Shown here: positions 1 to 8,220 of the stretch, in pieces
Layout: each line of letters opens with the position of its first letter
Numbering within the stretch: position 1 is the stretch's first letter
Assembly (NCBI GenBank): GCA_041394265.1
Contig: JAWKIO010000005.1
Coordinates: 4,836,001-4,900,000, forward strand
Reading direction: 5' to 3'
Origin: Acidimicrobiales bacterium
Lineage (GTDB): Bacteria; Actinomycetota; Acidimicrobiia; Acidimicrobiales; SZUA-35
DNA length: 64,000 bases
Translations under genes and position numbers: made by a program
The notes under the pieces: model-generated
Databases searched by the model: none
The model's input: the letters and a program-made list of their open reading frames with translations, nothing else
Told to the model about the DNA's origin: nothing

Positions 1-241
1 AGCTCATCGCCGTGTAGATCAGCCCGGCATAGTGCGCGCCCCAGGCGATCGGCAGGAACCGAGGATGGTTCTCCATGCAGAAGGCGACGTGGTCGCCCGG
101 CTTCAGGCCGAGGGAGTGGAACAGCTGGGCGAGGCGGTTGGCTTCGGCGTCGAGCTGGGCGTAGGTGATGGTGTCCCCCGTGGCGGCCATGATGATGGCG
201 GGCTTGTCGGGGGTGGTCTGGGCATGGGCACCGGGATACAT
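1..241 (-). CDS. Acyl-CoA synthetase (AMP-forming), N-terminal fragment cut by window edge
   Basis: The reverse strand reads from an ATG at 241 down to the window edge and gives about 80 residues beginning MYPGAHAQTTPDKPAI, followed by ITYAQLDAEANRLAQ. This is the usual N-terminal part of the ANL (AMP-binding) superfamily, which activates fatty or other carboxylic acids to acyl-CoA through an acyl-adenylate. The catalytic motifs lie outside the window. A paralogue with the same MYPG start and a very similar first 80 residues is complete at 30428-31990. The gene is divergent from the thioesterase at 317, with about 75 bases between them for the two promoters. Family assignment is sure; substrate is unknown. 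Confidence 0.85.
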   Translation of the reverse strand, partial: MYPGAHAQTTPDKPAIIMAATGDTITYAQLDAEANRLAQLFHSLGLKPGDHVAFCMENHPRFLPIAWGAHYAGLIYTAMS

Positions 242-316
242 GGCCGGGAAGGTAGCAGGGAGGCTTCGGGCGGAGCGAATGTGGTGACGTGCGGGAACGA
301 GTGTCACCATGCGCCG

Positions 317-1126
317 GTGACTGCATTGTTCGTGCCCGACGGTGACCGACTCTTGCCCACGCCCTACACGGGGGGTCCGTGGCGAGCGGACGCCCAGCAT
401 GGCGGCCCGCCGTCGGCCATCCTCGGCCGCTCGATCGAGGCCGTCGTGGAGCCAGGTGAGCGGATCGCTCGGGTGGCGATCGAGTTGGTGCGTCCCGTCC
501 CGCTCGTGCCGCTTCGCGTAGTGGCCGAGCGCGTTGGCGTTTCACGCCGTGTCGCCCACGTCGAAGCCCGGATCGAAGTGGCCGACGGCGGCGAGCGCGA
601 CGGCCAGGTCGTCGCGACGGCACGTGGCCTGTTGCTCGCAACGACAGCGATGCCGGACCCCGGCTATGCGGCCGATGAGGCCGAGGCGCTGATCGGACCC
701 GAGGCCGCCGTCCCGGCACCCGACTGGGCGACTGGCGCCGAAACGATTGGCTACCACAAGGACGCGGTGGAGCACCGGCCGGTCAGCGGGGGCTTCGGCG
801 CTCCAGGCCCGGCTGACCAGTGGATCCGCCTCCGTGGTCCGCTCGTCGAAGGCGAGCACACCTCGCCGTTGTGCCGACTGCTGGCCGTCGCCGACTTCGG
901 GTCGGGCATCTCGTCGATCTTCGACTTCAGCGCCGGTGTGGGTCTCATCAACGCCGACATCACCGTGGCGGTCCACCGCGAGCCCATCGGCGACTGGATT
1001 CGCCTGCAGTCGACCACCCGCATCGGACCCGACGGTGTCGGCTTGTGTACGACGATCTTGTCCGACGAGCACGGGCCGGTCGGCACCGGGCTGCAATCGT
1101 TGCTCGGGGTTCTCGGGGCAGACTGA
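317..1126 (+). CDS. TesB-like acyl-CoA thioesterase family protein (double hotdog)
   Basis: The 269-residue product has an N-terminal hotdog half with QHGGPPSAILGR (about residues 30-45) and a C-terminal half with FDFSAGVGLINADI and a closing GTGLQSLLGV. This is the layout of actinobacterial TesB-like thioesterases, which hydrolyse acyl-CoA to free acid and CoA. The open frame extends upstream to position 32, but that part is antisense to the acyl-CoA ligase, so I chose the GTG at 317. TTG at 326 or GTG at 332 are alternatives. It ends four bases before ltaE, so the two are probably co-transcribed. Divergence from an acyl-CoA ligase fits a role in acyl-CoA turnover. Substrate unknown. Confidence 0.75.
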   Translation: MTALFVPDGDRLLPTPYTGGPWRADAQHGGPPSAILGRSIEAVVEPGERIARVAIELVRPVPLVPLRVVAERVGVSRRVAHVEARIEVADGGERDGQVVATARGLLLATTAMPDPGYAADEAEALIGPEAAVPAPDWATGAETIGYHKDAVEHRPVSGGFGAPGPADQWIRLRGPLVEGEHTSPLCRLLAVADFGSGISSIFDFSAGVGLINADITVAVHREPIGDWIRLQSTTRIGPDGVGLCTTILSDEHGPVGTGLQSLLGVLGAD

Positions 1127-1130
1127 GCGA

Positions 1131-2198
1131 ATGCCATCGCTTTCCGGTCCTGACCGCGCGGTCGTCGTCGATCTGCGCTCCGACACCGTCACCCAACCCA
1201 CCGACGCGATGTGGGATGCCATGCGGTCGTCTCCGCTCGGAGACGACGTGATGGGCGATGACCCGACGATCAACGAACTCGAGGCGTTCGCCGCCGACCT
1301 GCTCGGGAAGGAGGCCGCCGTCTTCGCCAGCTCGGGCACGCAGTCGAACCTCATCGGCATCCTCGCTCACTGTGGCCGGGGCGACGAGTACCTCGTCGGC
1401 CAACACGCACACACCTATCGGATGGAGGGCGGGGGAGCGGCGGTGCTCGGGAGCGTCCAGCCCCAGCCCATCACCAACCAGCCCGACGGCACCCTCGACC
1501 TCGACGAGGTGCGGGCCAACATCAAGCCCCACGCCAATCCGCACTACGCCATGTCTCGGCTGCTGGCGCTCGAGAACACCTGGAACGGACGGGTGTTGTC
1601 GCTCGACTACCAACAGCGTGCCGGGGAACTGGCACGCGAGCACAGGCTCGGATTCCACCTCGACGGCGCCCGCTTCTTTCACGCCGTGGTCGCACTCGGT
1701 TCCACTCCGGCCGAGGTCGCCGAACCGTACGATTCGGTGTCGATCTGTCTGTCGAAGGGACTCGGTTGCCCTGTGGGCTCGCTGCTCGTCGGCTCCGAGG
1801 CGTTGGTCGCCAAAGCCCGACGCACTCGCAAGATGGTGGGCGGTGGTTTGCGTCAGGCCGGCGTCATCGGCGGCGCCGGTCTCTACGCCCTGCAGCACAA
1901 CGTCGAGCGAATGGCCGACGACCATCGGCGGGCTCGCAGGTTGGCCGAAGGACTCGCAGCGATCGACGGCATTCGAGTCGACCTCGACGCTGTACAGACC
2001 AACATGGTGTTCGTCGACGTCGACGGCGACCCGAACGATCTGGTCCGCCACGCTGGCGAGCACGGCATCAAGCTCCTCGTGGCATACGGCCGGAATCTGC
2101 GGATGGTCACCCACCTCGACGTCGACGACGACGACATCGCCAAGGTCATCGACGTCATCAGCAGCTGGCGTACCGCTACTTCTGGAGGTGCACGATGA
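1131..2198 (+). CDS. ltaE: Low-specificity L-threonine aldolase
   Basis: A 355-residue fold-type I PLP enzyme of the beta-eliminating lyase group. It begins VVDLRSDTVTQPT, the hallmark N-terminus of threonine aldolases, and has the cofactor-binding HLDGARF and the lysine segment LSKGLGCPVG, with Lys209 as the predicted Schiff-base residue. The enzyme cleaves L-threonine or L-allo-threonine to glycine and acetaldehyde. Length is normal for the family. The ATG at 1131 is chosen because LRSDT starts soon after it; the frame runs further upstream only as a shadow of the thioesterase. Its stop overlaps the start of the flavin reductase (ATGA), so the pair is translationally coupled. Confidence 0.93.
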   Translation: MPSLSGPDRAVVVDLRSDTVTQPTDAMWDAMRSSPLGDDVMGDDPTINELEAFAADLLGKEAAVFASSGTQSNLIGILAHCGRGDEYLVGQHAHTYRMEGGGAAVLGSVQPQPITNQPDGTLDLDEVRANIKPHANPHYAMSRLLALENTWNGRVLSLDYQQRAGELAREHRLGFHLDGARFFHAVVALGSTPAEVAEPYDSVSICLSKGLGCPVGSLLVGSEALVAKARRTRKMVGGGLRQAGVIGGAGLYALQHNVERMADDHRRARRLAEGLAAIDGIRVDLDAVQTNMVFVDVDGDPNDLVRHAGEHGIKLLVAYGRNLRMVTHLDVDDDDIAKVIDVISSWRTATSGGAR

Positions 2199-2743
2199 TC
2201 GACCCCACCACGAAGCGCTCCCTCGGCCAGATGATCAAGGGCGTGCAAGTCGTCGGCGCGAGCCACGACGGCGTCCACCGGGCCTACACCTCACACTGGG
2301 TCAGCCAGATCTCGTTCGAAGAACCGATCGTGATGGCCTCGGTCAGTCCCAAGCACGACACCTATCCGCTGATGGTCGCGTCGGGCCGCTTCACCGTCTC
2401 GATCCTCGCTGCCGATCAGGTCATGGCCGGCCAGTACTTCTCGTATCCCGGTCGCAAGTTCAAGTACGTCGCCGACGAACTCCTCACGCTCGACGACGAC
2501 GGCCTGCCGATCGTGCCCGACGCCATCGCCTACCTCACCTGCGAGGTGTTCGACCGGATCGAGCGCTTCGACCACGACCTGTTCCTGGCCAACGTGGTCA
2601 AGACCGTCGAGGGCCGCTTGTCGGAGCCACCGCTGCTCTACTCGGCCCGGCATGGATGGCGGACGACCGGTGAGAACGCCCGGGAGAAGGGCGTGTCGAT
2701 CCGTGACCAGCTGCTCGAACGCGTGGCCGAACTCGACGACTGA
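2195..2743 (+). CDS. Flavin reductase-like domain protein
   Basis: A 182-residue protein with the split beta-barrel of the flavin-reductase-like FMN-binding family: SHDGVHRAYTSHWVSQISFEEP near the N-terminus, then FTVSILAADQ in the middle. Members bind FMN/FAD and either reduce flavin for a partner monooxygenase or act on their own. No monooxygenase partner is adjacent, so the role is open. The gene overlaps ltaE by an ATGA junction. The C-terminal 40 residues (SARHGWRTTGENAREKG) are more variable. Family confident, physiological role unknown. Confidence 0.82.
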   Translation: MIDPTTKRSLGQMIKGVQVVGASHDGVHRAYTSHWVSQISFEEPIVMASVSPKHDTYPLMVASGRFTVSILAADQVMAGQYFSYPGRKFKYVADELLTLDDDGLPIVPDAIAYLTCEVFDRIERFDHDLFLANVVKTVEGRLSEPPLLYSARHGWRTTGENAREKGVSIRDQLLERVAELDD

Positions 2744-2776
2744 CGGCAACGAACGCTCGACCAGCGCCGAGCCCGG

Positions 2777-2794
2777 CTTGACCGAATGGTCAAG
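2777..2794. promoter_or_regulatory. Operator-like palindrome upstream of acyl-CoA dehydrogenase
   Basis: CTTGACC-GAAT-GGTCAAG is a perfect 7-bp inverted repeat with a 4-base centre, lying 17 bases before the TANNNT box at 2811 and 30 bases before the start codon. Size and position suit a TetR-type repressor site of the kind that controls fatty-acid catabolism. The regulator is not identified; the TetR gene at 21569 is only one candidate. Confidence 0.45.
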
Positions 2795-2810
2795 AATCGG
2801 TGCCGCGATC

Positions 2811-2816
2811 TACGAT
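2811..2816 (+). promoter_or_regulatory. Putative -10 box, leaderless promoter of acyl-CoA dehydrogenase
   Basis: TACGAT fits the TANNNT -10 pattern and ends seven bases before the ATG at 2824, so transcription would begin at or next to the start codon. No Shine-Dalgarno sequence is seen. Confidence 0.5.
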
Positions 2817-2823
2817 GCGCGCC

Positions 2824-4050
2824 ATGACTGCTCTCGACAATCCCACCGAGGTCAGCGCCGACGAAGCACGCGTGAATGCGCTCATCGATCAGCTGCTGGC
2901 CGAGAAAGACCCGAAGACCACCGACGTCACCGAGTTCCTCGGTCACCAATTCGATCTCGGCCTGGCCTGGGTACACTTCCCCGAAGGCCGGGGCGGCCTC
3001 GGTCTCGGTCCGAAGCTCCAGATCACGATCAACAACCGGCTGGCCGCAGCGGGCGCCACGTCGCCCTACTACCGCAACCCGATCGGGTACGGCATGGGTG
3101 CACCCACCATCGTTGCGCACGGCAGCGATGACCAGAAGGACCGCTACCTGCGCCCACTCTTCACCGGTGAAGAGGTCTGGTGCCAGCTGTTCTCCGAGCC
3201 CGATGCCGGATCCGATGTCGCCGGCTTGTCGAGTCGGGCGGTCAAGGACGGCGACGAGTGGGTCGTCAATGGCCAGAAGGTCTGGACCTCGCTCGCCCAC
3301 CGTGCTCGCTGGGGCATGCTGGTCGCCCGAACCGATCCCGATCAGCCCAAGCACAAGGGCCTCACCTACTTCGTGGTCGACATGAGCGCCCCCGAGGTCG
3401 AGGTGCGGCCCCTGCGTCAGATCACCGGCGAAGCCGAGTTCAACGAGGTCTACTTCACGGACGCTCGCATCCCCGACAACGAACGACTCGGCGAGGTTGG
3501 CGACGGCTGGCGAGTGGCGATCACCACGCTCATGAACGAGCGGGTGTCGATCGGTGGCACCGTGCCCGAGAAGGGGAGCGGCACCATCAGCGTCGCCGTC
3601 CGGGCCTACAAGGACAACCGCGACCGCTACTCCGAGATCGACCACGTGAACAAGCGGGCTCGTCTCATGGAGCTGTGGGTGCGAGCGGAAGTCCACCGCC
3701 TCACCAACGCCCGTGCATCGTCGAACCGCAAGACCGGAACGCCGGGTCCCGAGGGTTCGGTCGGCAAGCTCGAGGCGGCACTCCTCAACCAGGCCATCTA
3801 CGAGTTCACGCTCGAGGCGCTCGGCCCCGACGGCATGCTCTTCGGCCAGTACGACCACGGCGACGAGCAGCCGGTCACCTCGGCTGCGTTCAGCTCGCCG
3901 CAGCAGGCGTTCCTGCGTAGCCGGGCGAACTCGATCGAGGGCGGCACGACCGAGGTCATGAAGAACATCCTCGGCGAACGGGTGCTGGGTCTTCCCGGTG
4001 ACATCCGGGTCGACAAAGATCTGGCGTGGAGCCAGGTCCCACGTAGCTGA
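2824..4050 (+). CDS. Acyl-CoA dehydrogenase family protein
   Basis: A 408-residue flavoenzyme of the acyl-CoA dehydrogenase family. Visible landmarks are the FAD/substrate segment QLFSEPDAGSDVAGL (about residues 122-136), VNGQKVWTSLAH just after it, the middle beta domain, and the C-terminal EGGTTEVMKNILGERVLGLP. It would oxidise an acyl-CoA to the 2-enoyl-CoA and pass electrons to ETF. ATG 2824 is preferred over the upstream in-frame ATGs because of the TACGAT box and the family N-terminus. A perfect palindrome upstream suggests repressor control. It converges on the histidine phosphatase across a hairpin. Chain length or substrate cannot be read from sequence. Confidence 0.9.
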   Translation: MTALDNPTEVSADEARVNALIDQLLAEKDPKTTDVTEFLGHQFDLGLAWVHFPEGRGGLGLGPKLQITINNRLAAAGATSPYYRNPIGYGMGAPTIVAHGSDDQKDRYLRPLFTGEEVWCQLFSEPDAGSDVAGLSSRAVKDGDEWVVNGQKVWTSLAHRARWGMLVARTDPDQPKHKGLTYFVVDMSAPEVEVRPLRQITGEAEFNEVYFTDARIPDNERLGEVGDGWRVAITTLMNERVSIGGTVPEKGSGTISVAVRAYKDNRDRYSEIDHVNKRARLMELWVRAEVHRLTNARASSNRKTGTPGPEGSVGKLEAALLNQAIYEFTLEALGPDGMLFGQYDHGDEQPVTSAAFSSPQQAFLRSRANSIEGGTTEVMKNILGERVLGLPGDIRVDKDLAWSQVPRS

Positions 4051-4060
4051 CGCACCGTGT

Positions 4061-4093
4061 GAGCGGTCTCGGGGCACTGACCCCGAGGCCGCC
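4061..4093. terminator. Hairpin between convergent genes
   Basis: CTCGGGG-CACTGA-CCCCGAG, with the stem extended outwards by a partly paired GCGG/CCGC, sits between the acyl-CoA dehydrogenase stop and the phosphatase stop. It lacks a clear T-tract on either side. Its place between convergent ends suggests a shared terminator. Confidence 0.5.
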
Positions 4094-4690
4094 TCACCGC
4101 AGGATCAGGTGTGGATGCGGTCGGAGGTGGCCGATGTCGTTGAGACTGCGCACCGATCGATCACCGCTCGAGGCGATCATGAAGCGGTTGATGCTGGTGT
4201 AGTCGGGATTGAAGAACAGTCGGGGCGGCAGGCCGAGCACCGACGAGGCGTAGGCGTTGATGACGCCGCCGTGGCATACGACCACCACTCGCTCACCCCG
4301 GTGGCGGGCCACGATCTCGGTGAGCGACCGGTTGACAGCATCGAAGAACTCGGAGCGGTCGCTGACGCCCTCCGATGCGACGTAGCTCTTCCACTGTTCC
4401 TTGTCGGCGCGGAGGTCTTCGAGCGGGATGTAGGAGGGGTCCTCGGCATCGAACTCGCGGACCTCGGGCACGACCGTTGCGTCCATGCCGAGCACCGACT
4501 CGAGCGGACGTGACGTTTCGCGTGCCCGCGCCATCGGACTCACGTAGAGGGCGTCCAGGACCTCGATGCTCATCCATTCGGCCATCGCTTCCGCCTGGTG
4601 CACCCCGGCTTTGGTGAGGCCCGGATCAGCCCCACCAGCTGCACCTTCGACTCGTTCGGGTCGGGCGTGGCGGATGAGGATCAACTCCAT
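4094..4690 (-). CDS. Histidine phosphatase family protein (phosphoglycerate mutase-like)
   Basis: A 198-residue protein with the N-terminal phosphohistidine motif LIRHARPERV (Arg7-His8), the acidic loop EFDAEDPSY, and the second histidine motif VVVCHGGVINAY. These are the catalytic elements of the histidine phosphatase superfamily, which removes phosphate from sugars, phosphoglycerates or other small molecules through a phospho-His intermediate. The specific substrate cannot be told. A reverse-strand TAGGGT box lies nine bases upstream of the ATG, back to back with the pyk promoter. Confidence 0.88.
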   Translation of the reverse strand: MELILIRHARPERVEGAAGGADPGLTKAGVHQAEAMAEWMSIEVLDALYVSPMARARETSRPLESVLGMDATVVPEVREFDAEDPSYIPLEDLRADKEQWKSYVASEGVSDRSEFFDAVNRSLTEIVARHRGERVVVVCHGGVINAYASSVLGLPPRLFFNPDYTSINRFMIASSGDRSVRSLNDIGHLRPHPHLILR

Positions 4691-4699
4691 AGTCGGCGG

Positions 4700-4705
4700 A
4701 CCCTA
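4700..4705 (-). promoter_or_regulatory. Putative -10 box of the histidine phosphatase gene
   Basis: On the reverse strand TAGGGT lies nine bases before the ATG at 4690, consistent with a very short or absent leader. Confidence 0.4.
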
Positions 4706-4738
4706 GACGAGGAGCAACCCATCGGGAAATCCGCTGAC

Positions 4739-4744
4739 TAGCAT
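4739..4744 (+). promoter_or_regulatory. Putative -10 box, leaderless promoter of pyk
   Basis: TAGCAT ends seven bases before the GTG at 4752. No ribosome binding site is seen between them, so a leaderless message starting at the GTG is likely. This also supports the GTG start. Confidence 0.5.
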
Positions 4745-4751
4745 CGTCGAC

Positions 4752-6185
4752 GTGCATCGACGTACAAAGATCATCGCAACCATCGGGCCGGCCTCCGACG
4801 ACGAAGCGGTCATGGTCGACATGATCGAGGCGGGCATGGACGTCGCCCGTCTCAACCTGTCACATGGCACCCTCGACGACTCGACCGCTCGGTTCAACCG
4901 GGTCCGTTCGGCGTCGGCCACCGTCGGCAAACATGTCGGCATCCTCGTTGACCTCCCCGGTCCGAAGGTCCGTATCGGCAAGCTCGCCGATCCGATCGAG
5001 TTGGCCGAAGGTGACGAAATCGACCTCACGCCCGGCACGGCCGACGATGTCAGCACGAAGCAGCTGTTCACCGTCGACTACGCCACCCTGCTCTCCGACC
5101 TACAGACCGGTGACCGTCTCGCCATCGGCGATGGATCGATCGTGCTGCAGATCATCGGCTACGGCAACGACGTACTCCGAGCCAAGGTGCTCTACGGCGG
5201 ACGGACCCAGGGCCGCCCCGGGCTGCACATCCCATCCGACCGCCTCAAGATCACGACCCCCACCGACGAAGACCTGCGCCTGCTCGACGCCTTCGTCGAG
5301 GTCGGCACCGACATGGTTGCCCTCTCCTTCGTGCGCTCGGCCCACGACGTGCGACGTGTCGGCCTCGAACCGGCGCCGCGCGGCCCCCTTGTCGTCGCCA
5401 AGATCGAAACTCGTGCGGCGGTCGAGAACCTCGACGGCATCATCACCGCCTCGGGTGCGGTCATGGTCGCTCGTGGCGATCTCGGCTCCGAGTGCAGCAT
5501 CCAGGAACTGCCGCATCTGCAGAAGGACATCATCGCCCGCTGCATCGCACTCGGCCGTCCCGCCATCACCGCCACCCAGATGCTCGAATCGATGATCACG
5601 GCACCATCACCCACTCGCGCCGAGGCATCCGATGTCGCCAATGCGGTGTTCGACGGCACGTCGGCGGTGATGCTCTCGGGTGAAACCGCCGTCGGCAGCG
5701 ACCCGGCCCACGTGGTGGCCACGATGGCGGCCATTGCCACTCGGGCCGACCAGGAGTTCAACTACGACGGCTGGGCCCACACCATTCGCCGCGACCGGCT
5801 CTCAGAACCGCAGAGTCTCGATGCCGCCGTCACCGATGTCATGACCATGGCCACGTGGCGCGCCGCGTCGGAAATGGGCGTCAAGAACATCATCTGCATC
5901 TCCCGGTCAGGCTTCACGGTCCGGGCGATCGCCCGATTCCGACCGAAGGCCCGCATCCTTGGCTTCAGCCCCGAGGAGCGCACGCTCCGACAGCTGTCGA
6001 TGAGCTGGGGCGCCGAGCCGATCCTGATCGATCGCATCGATGACAACGACTCCACCGTGTTGAGTGCAATGGCGAAGGCGAAGGAGTTGGGCCATGTGCG
6101 GACCGGCGACATCGTCGCCGTTCTCGGCGGGAGCACCGCCACCATCGGCGCCACCGACACGCTGCGCATGGTGCGCTGCCCCTGA
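4752..6185 (+). CDS. pyk: Pyruvate kinase
   Basis: A 477-residue enzyme, the usual bacterial length. It begins HRRTKIIATIGPAS (substrate-site loop), has the barrel motif KIETRAAVENLDGI containing the catalytic lysine, then MVARGDLGSE with the metal-binding acidic residues, and ATQMLESMI. The C-terminal regulatory domain (about residues 345-477) is present. It converts phosphoenolpyruvate and ADP to pyruvate and ATP in the last step of glycolysis. GTG 4752 is the only sensible start and has a -10 box seven bases upstream. It stands alone as a transcription unit. Confidence 0.97.
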   Translation: MHRRTKIIATIGPASDDEAVMVDMIEAGMDVARLNLSHGTLDDSTARFNRVRSASATVGKHVGILVDLPGPKVRIGKLADPIELAEGDEIDLTPGTADDVSTKQLFTVDYATLLSDLQTGDRLAIGDGSIVLQIIGYGNDVLRAKVLYGGRTQGRPGLHIPSDRLKITTPTDEDLRLLDAFVEVGTDMVALSFVRSAHDVRRVGLEPAPRGPLVVAKIETRAAVENLDGIITASGAVMVARGDLGSECSIQELPHLQKDIIARCIALGRPAITATQMLESMITAPSPTRAEASDVANAVFDGTSAVMLSGETAVGSDPAHVVATMAAIATRADQEFNYDGWAHTIRRDRLSEPQSLDAAVTDVMTMATWRAASEMGVKNIICISRSGFTVRAIARFRPKARILGFSPEERTLRQLSMSWGAEPILIDRIDDNDSTVLSAMAKAKELGHVRTGDIVAVLGGSTATIGATDTLRMVRCP

Positions 6186-6230
6186 CCCTTCTGCTCTCCT
6201 CATGGGGCCACGACGTGGTTGAATCGTGAC

Positions 6231-7205
6231 ATGTCGGTGAAGGACGAGGCCCGATCGTTGCGCGAGGAAGCGCTGGCGCTGCGCAACTCGATGCGCGGCT
6301 TGCGCCGCCGGCGAGTTGCCTTCGTCTTCTCCGGTGGCGGCAACCTGGGTGCCGTGCAGGTCGGCATGGTCAAGGCCCTCCTCGACGAAGGCATCGAGCC
6401 CGATCTCGTGGTCGGGAGTTCTGTCGGTGCCATCAATGCAGCAGCCTTGGCGGCCGAACCCGGCAGGCACGGGCTCAAGCGGTTGGAGCGAATGTGGGGC
6501 CGCATGGCCGATGGCCGGCCCGAGATCATGCCCCACTCGTTCCTCCCGGTCGCCGTCGAGATGGCGCGCAAGGGACAGGCACTGCACGACCCGGCGCCAC
6601 TGCATCAGCTGCTCAATGAGGAATTGTTGTGCGACACGGTCGAAGAGCTGCAGATGCCGTTCGCCTGTGTCGCCACCGATCTCGAGACCTCCGACGAGCA
6701 CTGGTTCGAAGCGGGACCGCTGATCCCCGCGCTGCTCGCCTCCTCCGCGCTCCCGGCGGTGTTCCCGCCGGTCGAGATCGATGGACGGCGCTACATCGAC
6801 GGCGGTGTGGTGCGCGAGGCACCAGTTGCGAAGGCGCTCGAGATGGGCGCCACCGATATCTACTTCTTCCACCCGGGGCACCTCGGCGGGCGGCGGTTCG
6901 AGGCCAAGCGACCGTTCGATGCGGCCATCCATGCCTATTGGACGCTTCGCTATCGCCGGATGCTCGACGATCTCGACGAAGTGGCAGGTGAATGCGAGCT
7001 CATCGTGCTCCCCACCGGTGTGAAGCCCCGGCTCCGATTCGACGACTTCTCCAAGGGACGTGAGCTGATGTCGTTGTCGTACGACGCGAGTTTGCACTTC
7101 CTACGGACCGGCGAGACGGTCGAGCCGGTCGAGTTGTGGAGCGGGCGGGGCCGTGACGACGACGAACGCGAGCCTGATGGCTCCGACGGGCTCACGCTCG
7201 GATAG
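6231..7205 (+). CDS. Patatin-like phospholipase / serine hydrolase
   Basis: A 324-residue protein with the patatin catalytic dyad: VFSGGGNLGAVQ oxyanion loop near residue 36, nucleophile Ser64 in GSSVG, and Asp190 in YIDGGVV. It resembles the RssA/NTE branch of cytoplasmic patatins, which hydrolyse acyl chains from phospholipids or lysophospholipids. A basic N-terminal stretch (LRNSMRGLRRRR) precedes the domain. A hydrophilic acidic tail (RGRDDDEREPDGSDG) closes it. An in-frame TTG at 6219 is possible, but ATG 6231 is the better start. Confidence 0.87.
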   Translation: MSVKDEARSLREEALALRNSMRGLRRRRVAFVFSGGGNLGAVQVGMVKALLDEGIEPDLVVGSSVGAINAAALAAEPGRHGLKRLERMWGRMADGRPEIMPHSFLPVAVEMARKGQALHDPAPLHQLLNEELLCDTVEELQMPFACVATDLETSDEHWFEAGPLIPALLASSALPAVFPPVEIDGRRYIDGGVVREAPVAKALEMGATDIYFFHPGHLGGRRFEAKRPFDAAIHAYWTLRYRRMLDDLDEVAGECELIVLPTGVKPRLRFDDFSKGRELMSLSYDASLHFLRTGETVEPVELWSGRGRDDDEREPDGSDGLTLG

Positions 7206-7208
7206 GTT
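7203..7208 (+). promoter_or_regulatory. Putative -10 box, leaderless promoter of the DUF3151 gene
   Basis: TAGGTT overlaps the stop codon of the patatin gene and ends seven bases before the ATG at 7216. It suggests that DUF3151 has its own leaderless promoter. Confidence 0.5.
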
Positions 7209-7215
7209 CGCCGCC

Positions 7216-7653
7216 ATGAGCGACATCCGCCTGTCCGGTACCGGACCTCCAGAGACGATCCTGCCCGCCGAGGATCCGGCCATCGTGTCGGCGATCGAAG
7301 CTGCCCTGCGGCTCCCCGACGACGAGCAGCGAGCTGCGCTCGCCGACATCGTCGCCTCGGCTCCACGATCGCTGCTCGGGTGGGCCCACCTCGGTGAACT
7401 GGGGCGCGACGACATCGAGCAATACGCCGCCTTCCGAGTGGGCTACCACCGGGGCCTCGACACCTTGCGGCAGAACGGTTGGCGGGGCTCGGGGTTCGTC
7501 CGCTGGGAACACCCCACCAATCGTGGTTTCCTCCGTGCCCTTGCGGGGCTGGCCCGCGTTGCCGGACGCATCGGTGAGCACGACGAGTTCGAGCGCTGCG
7601 AAATCTTCCTTCGCCAACTCGACCCCACCTGGTCCGACTCCTTCCTCGGCTGA
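7216..7653 (+). CDS. DUF3151 family protein
   Basis: A 145-residue protein that matches the actinobacterial DUF3151 pattern: LLGWAHLGELGRDDIEQYAAFRVGYHRGLDTLR in the middle, then a WEHPTNRGFLRAL segment and IGEHDEFERCEIFLRQLDPTW at the C-terminus. The family is a conserved soluble helical protein of unknown function, commonly found in actinobacterial core genomes. ATG 7216 is chosen because a TAGGTT box lies seven bases upstream; the frame open from 7153 overlaps the patatin gene. mobA follows after four bases. Confidence 0.85.
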   Translation: MSDIRLSGTGPPETILPAEDPAIVSAIEAALRLPDDEQRAALADIVASAPRSLLGWAHLGELGRDDIEQYAAFRVGYHRGLDTLRQNGWRGSGFVRWEHPTNRGFLRALAGLARVAGRIGEHDEFERCEIFLRQLDPTWSDSFLG

Positions 7654-7657
7654 CCCG

Positions 7658-8209
7658 GTGATCGCCGCCATCCTGGCCGGGGGCGCCAGTACTCGGTTCG
7701 GAGCGGACAAGGCCCTCGTGATCGGCCCCTCGGTGCGCGACGCACTCCGGTCGGCCGACTGCGACCCGGTCGTGCTGGTCGGCGGCACAGCGGGACCGGC
7801 GCTCGGGCTCATCACCATTCCTGACCGGCGCCCTGGTGAGGGACCGCTCGCCGGGCTGGCGACGGCGCTGTTGTGGGCCGGGCCCGAGCGGGTGCTGGTC
7901 GTTCCCTGCGACCTGCCGAATCTTCGCTCCGACGACCTCGCCACGTTGCTCGACGCAGCCGCCGAGCCGGGGATTGCACCAGATGTCGCCATCGTGGCCA
8001 CGGTCGACGGCCGGCCCCACCACTCGGTAGGTATCTGGCCTGGTTCGGCCGGTCGGGCGCTCTGGCAGTCGGTCGAGAAGGGGGAGCGAGCCTTGCGCCA
8101 CGCGCTCGACGTGGTGTCGTGGCGAGGCGTCGAGCTACGCCCGGAGGCCGTGGTCGATGCCGACACCCGTGCCGACCTGCACCGGGGTTCGGGCGCTCCG
8201 CCCGATTAA
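7658..8209 (+). CDS. mobA: MobA-like molybdenum cofactor guanylyltransferase
   Basis: A 183-residue nucleotidyltransferase starting VIAAILAGGASTRFGADKAL, the nucleotide-binding signature of MobA-type enzymes (LAGGxSxRxGxDKA), followed by DRRPGEGPLAGLATAL and VVPCDLPNL with the metal-binding aspartate. MobA links GMP to molybdopterin to form the guanine dinucleotide cofactor. No other molybdenum-cofactor gene is in the window, and the MobA-like family also includes other nucleotidyltransferases, so specificity is inferred. GTG start four bases after the DUF3151 stop implies co-transcription. Confidence 0.82.
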   Translation: MIAAILAGGASTRFGADKALVIGPSVRDALRSADCDPVVLVGGTAGPALGLITIPDRRPGEGPLAGLATALLWAGPERVLVVPCDLPNLRSDDLATLLDAAAEPGIAPDVAIVATVDGRPHHSVGIWPGSAGRALWQSVEKGERALRHALDVVSWRGVELRPEAVVDADTRADLHRGSGAPPD

Positions 8210-8212
8210 GAT
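8207..8212 (+). promoter_or_regulatory. Putative -10 box, leaderless promoter of rnd
   Basis: TAAGAT overlaps the TAA stop of mobA and ends eight bases before the GTG at 8221. Confidence 0.45.
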
Positions 8213-8220
8213 CACTCTTC

